Position numbers and translations under genes: made by a program. Shown one piece after another: positions 12,801 to 21,800 of a DNA stretch of 28,951 nt. The stretch covers positions 24,630 through 53,580 of the forward strand of contig KN887560.1 of assembly GCA_000934455.1 (NCBI GenBank), read 5' to 3'. How positions within the stretch are numbered: position 1 is the first letter of the stretch; each line of letters starts with the position of its first letter. Source of the DNA: Apostichopus parvimensis (Eukaryota; Echinodermata; Holothuroidea; Aspidochirotida; Stichopodidae). The notes under the pieces are model-generated. The model ran no database searches. It was not told the origin of the DNA and worked only from the letters and a program-made list of their open reading frames with translations.

Positions 12801-15800
12801 CAAATTAGAAAGTCATTCATTATTAATGGATGACCAAATGATAACAAATATTAGGAGAGAAAGAAGGGTAGAGAAAGGATAATACCCAAACAACAAAGCT
12901 GTAGCTTTCAAAATATTCTCAGCAACTTTGTGACTTACATTCAAAGTTCTTTTGACTTTCATTTCATAATCTGTAAATTGTTTGAGTTTTAGAAGCTGTT
13001 CATTATTCATTAGTGGAGTGTTAGGTCAGTGGTTAATGCCGGTGCCTAACTTCAATCATAAGGTCGAGTCACTCCAAGATTAACGTATGTCGATGTTAAA
13101 TATGAATCTAAGAGACTGACTTTGGTCAGCTTGCGGCTTTGATAAGCCAATGATGGCTTCTTCGCGAGTTCCTGCTTGCAGGAGGACCAAAAATACATAC
13201 ATTATCTACCGATTGTGACACAATCATCTGCAAATTTCAAGTTGATCATCATATACTAGACACCATTTTGAAGAAGAAGAAGCATGTCCATGAGATACCT
13301 GTAGTGCCTGGAATACCGGTTGCATCTGGTGTTCCTGCCAAGTCCTCCACGATTGATATTACCTCACTAGGCTCACTGAAATCACTCTCTGTGTCTATCG
13401 TGAAGGTAACCAGAAATCTGTAATTTCCTTTCTTCAGGTTTTCGAGGATAGCCCAGCGAATGTCACCTTCTGTTCTTTTGTGTAGTTGAGGATTCCCATC
13501 AATGCCAACTTCCTCCACATAGATGTTGAAGAATGAAATACCAGTGGTGCAAACCATATCCTCAGGAATCTATTGAAATCCAAACCATCAAGTAAAAACA
13601 AAATTATATTATTAAATGTCAGTGTTAGCTATGAAGGAAAAAAAAGTACTGTCAATACATCACACATTTTCGGAAGTTGAAATAATTGATGTTGTGCAAT
13701 GTTTACTTATAGTAAAACTGACCACATGATGATAACATTTGCTGAGCATTCATCCAACCCACATCCTACCATTCACAGTAGCCTGGATACTGTAGTTAAC
13801 AGACATTGAAACATTTTTCTATTTCACAGTTTTTCGACAATTGATGTACGTTTCACAATCTGTAAATCGTTTAGTTTTAGAAATTGTTCTTTATCTACCA
13901 ATTGACACACAAATTGTGACTGCAAATTTCAAATTGATTAATAATAGACACCATTTTGAAAAACGAAATATGCCAATGATATACCTGTAGTGGCTGCATA
14001 CCCACATCCGCAAACTTTTTGTATTTCAAAATACAGAGTTTTCAAATTTGGTGATATTTTCGTGAATGCATCTTACAACTGCAGAATGAATTATGTCATC
14101 CAGACAATTGAGCTTAAATGTAGTTGTTCTTCTTTACAATATTTCCATCATTTATACACAGAGGAAATTAGTATGTCTATAAAACAAAAAAATTGAAGAA
14201 CTTCTTAATACAGAGAACACTGACAGCCAAGCAGATACTTCAAATGTTTACATTTGACTAATACATTAAATTAAAGATTATAAATTTAATTATTATAACC
14301 TACGTATAACAACAGCTTTTGATCATTAACTAGCTAGATGACATCACAGCCTACCAATTGTGATTCACTTCATGGAGTAAGGGGAGGTTTGAGTTTGCCA
14401 AAATAGGTTTAATTTATGATCAAACAACCTCCAGCCTGGCAAAACATTTTGTGATGTGGTTTATAATGAACATTGTGGAACGTTTGGCTCTTCATCATAC
14501 ATAGTACATTGTCTGCTACAAGTAAATGACTTGGATTTGAAATTAAAATCATTCACATTTTGACATACTCACTTGCTGCACAATTAATCCCAATATTAAT
14601 CCAGAAAATGACATGAAACTGCAACAAACCTTAATTTGGCACTGAGGGAAAAACCCGTCTAGCTGAGGTCTTTCTAGAATTATGCAAAAGGGTGTACTGA
14701 TATATTTAAAACATATTTACAAACCTGCCAAGAAACATTGACAGCATTGCTTGTGACATCAAGATAAGCGACAACATCAACTGGGCTGATTTCTGAAACT
14801 AAAAATTAAATATCAAAGAGTGTAATACACCATCAACTCCCTGCTGGAGACTGACCCACTTTTCATCAACTCTAGATATCACATTTTTATACCACCTCAT
14901 GGATCATCGTTACCCTTTTGATTATATATTCATATTGATTTTTTTTAACACCAGGCATCCAGTTCCATTTTTATATTTCATATGTTTTTACTTCTTTGTG
15001 GTCAAAGTTCTAATGGAAATTGATTAATTTCATTTTCTACGACATGATATTGCATTAAAATATTTGATTTTTATTCTTCATCACAACCACCAATAAGTAC
15101 CCTCACATTTTATTTTGCCATAGCTTTATAAATATCAGAGGCTGCCTAGCTTACACGATAGCACATGTTTAATGAGACATACCTGGAGCCTAATCAATAT
15201 GTAAAACAACATTTGTCATATCACCACAGATATTCAAATTTGTGATGCATATATTAGGAGGTTAGTACTTACCATCACAATGAGTTCTGAAGCTGATCTC
15301 TGGACTTCTGGGGCCTTCACCATTCTCACCCTCCCTGACAACAGCTACACTAAACACATACAGTGTATCACTGTCAAGATTCACAGCAGTAAATGTTAGA
15401 GAGGTGTTATTGATAGGTCCTGCTATCCATTCCTTGGTTGACATTTTCCTATAGTAAGGGATGTAAGCCACTATGGGAGGCTCACCCATATCTTTGACTG
15501 CATCCCAGGTGCTCCACTGGATTGCAATAAGAGACACATTAGCATGTAGAAGACTGGGTGGAGAAGTCAAAACAGGAAGAACTGGGGAAAACAATAGGTA
15601 AATAATAAGGGCTCAAAAACTGTTCGGATGAATACGGTTAACAATGGATGGCTACAATAAGAAGGAATAATTGAACAAGCCGAGAAATCATGGAAAACGA
15701 GAAGGATGGGCAGTTTATAGTCTAAAGTGTAGGCAATAGCCATACTTGGGAGAACTTATTTGTGATAAGGAATATAACAGACCTAGCTGGTGTCTCATCT

Positions 15801-18800
15801 TGCCAATCGATAGAACAAACAAAACAATGTCAATATGTGCATGCTTATAAAGATGCATTTACTTACAATATACTTTACAAATAGATTTTGATCTCTACTG
15901 ACAGAATTGAGATGAACTTTGGCCTCCTCTGAAAACAATAAGCTTTTCATATACACTCAATATAAGGTTGTTTCCTGATAATCAGTGTAAGATCCACCCA
16001 AGTATCCTTCCTTGAGATACTAAGTTAGATGCCGGTGCCACACTCGAATAGATGCATAGTTTCCACTTCTTTGTCAAATTTCTAGCTATGGAATTTTAGT
16101 GTGTCTTTGTTAGAACGTTGCCTAATGTATTCAAATTTATTCATGGATAACTGATTTGTAAAGCATAATTGTCCTCAAGATCAGTCTATTACAGCAGATC
16201 AACAGTTTGCAGTGGTTACAATTTTATCTTACAGCAGCAGAACTGATCAACAGAGAATAATTATATGATACCAATTAGTAACATTCATTGGATTTGTTAC
16301 AGTTTTATATTTTCAAATTGGGGCAGAGAGTTCATGTGCATTACAACTTACCATACTCATTCACTGTAGTACTCAGGACTGCTACAATTTCATCTTCTTG
16401 ATCAATGGCCAGACAGAAGACTTTGTCTCCATCAGTTACATTATCTGCTCTAAACTGTCCTGTATACACATCCTCAGAGGAAAAGGTATTTATTTCTTGA
16501 ATACCATTGCTCATTAGTTGGGCTTCCTCTCTTGATAAATGTAATGACAAACCAGCACGAAGAAGTCTATGACCCTGAAGAACACAACTAACATAAGAAC
16601 TTGCTCCAGGATTTATCTTAGATGAAGTGGCTTCCTCAAAGCCTTGAAAGAAAAAAAAAACATGAAAAGTAAAGTTAGATTTATATCATTAACCAAAACC
16701 TGACTGCATGGGACAGCTTGAAGGATTGGTAGGTCATAAAAGACAATTTCTGTCAATAGTTGTTTCCAACTGCTACTCCAAGTAGTGTTTCAAATAGTCT
16801 CTTGCCTTCCACTGCACGGCTTAATTATCACTTCAGAAGTACAATTTATACTAACTTGCACATGTAAAGATCTGCTCATAAAATAACATCACGCATAATT
16901 TTCTCCATCCTGACTTGCTTTTACAACATCACTACATACATAAAATACAAGTATTGCAAAAACCTGAGCACTTTATACACAGGAAGGATATACCTCCAGC
17001 TGATCAACTAACCTACTAGACACTGGGATGCATCCACCCACTGAGGCTTACACTGACCACAGCATTGGCCATTCAGCTTGTTACAGGCTTCCTCAGCACA
17101 ATGACAATCCCCCTGACACAACTGACCAAAGTAGGCTCCCTGGCATTCTGTATAAATTAACAAAAGATTGAGAATTATGTGGCTGACCTTTACTTGACTT
17201 GCTAGAAACAATAATAAACTCCATGGAATGTTATATGAAGTAGATCATTTACATATTGCCTTTAACATACCCTGACAAGTCGCACTCAAAGGGAGCACGA
17301 TATATCCTGGACCACACTGCTGGTTAGGACATTCTCCTGTCAGATTATCACATCGGACACCATTTCTACAGTTACAAATTGAAGTACAGTTAGGCCCATA
17401 GTACCCAACTGGACAAACATCTGGAACTGTTAGGTAAAGGAAAGAAATATCTACATCAGGCTAACTGGAACATGGTTTTGCTGTACAATTTATATTTCTC
17501 TGGGTAGGCCGAAGTGAAAGGGGACATATGCATGATTAGATGAAACAATATAATCACGGACAAAAGTTCGAATCTCTGATTTTATGTTTTGAAGATATAA
17601 CAAGAAAGCTGTAGTAATGGACATAATTACGGTTAACCAAGGCACTATTCATATTGGAATGATCCTGTTAATTGCGAAGGCTATTTGGATCTACAACAGA
17701 CTGGAGTCCTTGTAACCAACATTAAACTACCCGTTAATTTGGGTATGATGAGATAACCAGACGTCGAAAACTGCTTTAGTGAGGTCTAAGCTACATACAT
17801 TTGTTGTGCCAGCTTAAAAGTGATACAGGTGGACCAGTTATGAGGAATGCATTAATAACTTTAGTGATTTGACACTTGGTAGACTCTGATGATGCAGATA
17901 CAACTAAACATGATCCATAATCGACAAGCGTTAGGAAGTTTTCATTGTCAGTGTAATTAGGCTACTTTGGAAAGAAGTGATATTATGACACTTTTTCGTC
18001 CATGTATATCAAATTTACAACAAGAAATTGCCAGGCTCTATATCCTCCCTGATGGAATCATTATTCAATACCAAAAAATGTTACAAACAAAATACCAATG
18101 ACTGAAACATCTATGAGAATTTTTTTTTTCTGATAATGTTTATGTTTACAAACTAATGATACCTTAGGTAACTTACTTTGGCAGTTGAAGCCTCCCCAGC
18201 CTGACTGACAGCTTCCACTACAAGAACCAGTAAATCTATCACAGGTACCATCACAATTACATTCTTGAAGACAGCTGGCACCAAATTTGGAAGATTCACA
18301 GGCTGTATATTTGAGCAGATAAGATCAGAATGTATTAAAGAACTTATCATTGAGATATTTGGAAGCCTATATTTTCAAACATGGAACAAAGTGAGCTGGG
18401 TAGAAACTTTCTTAAACCCTTCATCTTTAGAAGCGCTTTTTTGTTCTTTTATCTCGTATCCACTGTCCTGTCATTTTCTACTCCTTTAATTAGTAATTAT
18501 TCCACTTTAGCTTCTATGCTTTTTGTCTAGATCTGTTTTGCCTTTGAAGAAAATCTTGCTAGGATTGGAACGTTCAGGCTTTCTAACTTTTATCTGAGAA
18601 CAGAAGTGTAAGAGCAGATGCCGGAAGATATACATCAATAGTTCAATATTTTCCAAGCCAAGGCTATACCCAACGTTGTGTTGACCATCAACATTTAAAA
18701 ATGTGACAGCCTGGCAAGGATTAATACTTAAAGCCACCTCTTCATGTTCAGTTATCAAGCTAGATTAAACAGATGAGCGATTATAACCGAATGACACGTC

Positions 18801-21800
18801 TTATGAAAATATATAGTTACTTCACGGCCTGGATCAATACAGTACTTGCCTATAGCATTGGTCAGAATTCATTGAAGAATGTTATTATTATGTACAGAAT
18901 GTCACTGTCACATCTTATCCAGGGGCGTACATTGACCGTTATTCAAAGGGATTATAGATCAATTTCGGACAGTCTAAATTTTATGCGGACCGACTGGAGT
19001 GACTGTTCGAACAACATTGCAAAATGCGTTTTCAGAGGAATTTTCTGTTAAGTTCTCTTTAGTGTATCTCAACCCCTAAGGGTCCAGGGGGCATCCCACC
19101 CAATATGTATACCCCTGAGCTTACCTGTAAGACAGTCAAGGCCTTTCCATCCAGCACCACAGCTGCAGCCATATGGATCCAAGAGACAAAACTGCAGACC
19201 TTGACAATCATCAGAGTTACTACATTGAAACTCACAGCTCGGACCAAACTGATAATCACTACATGCTGTGCAAAACAAGAGGTGATGACACGACAAAGGA
19301 AAGTTCAGTTTTCAAAAGTTCCGTTTATTTGTGTAACTTATAAAGTAAGAGCTAACTACGATCAAACTAACTACTCAATTGATGCTTAGCACATACCGAA
19401 TACAATATCAAACCTACAAGCTTCTTGTATTGGTGTAACCTTCACATTCCTAGCACAGCGATTGTACAAATTATTGGTAACCTGTTTCAAACAGATATCA
19501 TAAAACACCGAGGATGAACTGAACAAAAAATTATCTATAACATGACAGGATTATAGGAGGCAAAAAATTAATGTTATGTAAACAGAATGTTTTCTTTAAC
19601 ACTTCAATAGAAACACATTTCTCGATAATATTATTGTAAAATACAAAGATAGGTCAATTCGCACCATGGCTACAACTTGTACATTTCACTACCATGAGAG
19701 GCAGGTACAGCCTACCTCAACAATGAGATTATTTATCAGGGCATTTCATTTATCACAACATAGGTTACAAGCACGTCAGAATAAAAGCTAAATACAACAC
19801 ACTTATGCCATTACTGATCATATCATTAACGAGGAAAGATTACTTGTCAATCAAATAATACAAGTAAACAAGACAGAGTCATAAACAAACCTGTCAGACA
19901 GTTTGCTCCCATGAATCCTGGAGGACATATACATCTCCCTGTCTCATCATCACAAACTCCTCCATTGTAACAATTGTCACAGACACCATAACATGTAGGA
20001 GGGGGCCAGTGATTGGATGGACAGCCTAAGAAAGATGTATAGCAACAAATATTTACTTTAGACAGAACAGTAAAATATAATATAAACATCTAGAACATGG
20101 TCACTTGTTACAAACCAGCTTTTTAGTTCTATCCTGCTACAGTCTACTAAGAACCAAATAACAATACATAATTTATATAGCACTAAATACAACTCTGGAA
20201 GAGCAACTTTCGAAAACGTACTTTACAAAACAGTTACAACTACACTATTACATATTAAAGAAAAGCCTGATTAAAAAGAAACATATTTAATTTGTACCTA
20301 AAGCTTAATCACGACAGAAATCAAATTTCTAATAGACAGAGGGAGCGAGTTCCAATGGACAAGGGCAAATTTGCAGAGAGAGCAATCGCCGTAGGATCGC
20401 AGTCGAGTATTTGGTATCACCAACAGATTTTTGTTAGACCTATGGAGACGTCTAGATGGTTGACACGGAAATAAGTGCCTTAAAATAACTCTCCATGGGC
20501 AACCAGTGAACTTGGTAAAACATGGAGGTTATGTTTATATCTTTAGGCATCCTAGTTATTAGTCTAGCAGCTGAATTCTCTGTAGCTTCATTAATAAGGT
20601 CTGTGGTATTACCCACAAAGCAAGGAATTACAATAGTCAATGTATCTGTCAGAGATTACATTTACCCATAGCAATGAACACACATCGAACAATGATCAGC
20701 TACTTTGAGCTTCTATTGATCAATGAGGAGAAACTAAAATCAGAATTGGAAAGAAGGTAACATCATGACAGATACACAGGGACTCTGACTTGTTGAGAAC
20801 TAAATGGTGATCCCTTTGCAAATATTATTAATTAGTAATATGAAAATACTATCAAACCTAAATATTTATAACTTCACTGCGCTCAACGAAGCTACCATTT
20901 ATTTTTTAATCAACCATGGCAACTTTTTTGCACAGAACTGACACCAAAAGAGCGAGATAGGTTTTCGACCTGAAATGTTTAGAATGTAAGCTACTATAAT
21001 CTTATTTTTTAATTCTGTGATAAATGTTTCTCTTCACCGCTTTTTGCACTTCTGAAACGAAAGGGTCCAAACTTTTTGACAAGTCTTTCTCAAAAAGCAT
21101 TATCTCCCATAATTGTGACTCAGCATTTGATTATATTATTATCAAAAATTACTGTTCAAGATTCACACGATAATAATATGCAAGATAATAAAATGCATTA
21201 CTCAACTGCAGGATATCCAAAACCAATAAGTTATTGTACTTACTTCTGACAATCAATCTCTTCAGACCGTGACGTGAGTCTTGTCTATTTAAACCACTGC
21301 TAATGGTTTGGTAGAGTCCTTCATCCTTACTCTTACTGATGTTTAACTTGAAGTTGAGAATCTTGTTCCTTCTAGTGAAATCATAGTTGGAATTTGAAAG
21401 TAAATTTGTATTCAGAACATTTCTATGCCATCTCTTTACACTATGCATTCCAGCCATTCTAATCTGTACACCGATGTCATCCATGTTTACAGTCTGCGTC
21501 ACTAAACCATCCTCTGGGTAAGTATAAGCTGTATAAACAGAAGATCATTAGTACACAGTAGAACTGTGAGGACAAATGTGTTATACAGTTTCTGAATGGT
21601 AGTAGATTTGGAGGGCACCGACCTTAAGTGACGGTCATCGGGTTGCTACCAGTTCTAATGCAAAGGTAGATGTACTGTACGGTGTACGTACGAAATGAAT
21701 AATTAAATTTTAATTTCTAAATAACTTTATGCAAAATGATATGAGGTGGTAATCTTGCCCCCCCCCCTTTTTATGTCATTTCTGGTTTATGTACACTGAA

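Noticed and set aside
18507-18758. Minus-strand 83-codon open frame between exons 5 and 6
   Set aside because: It has no cysteine spacing, domain or splice border that would fit the EGF array, and exons 5 and 6 already join in phase.
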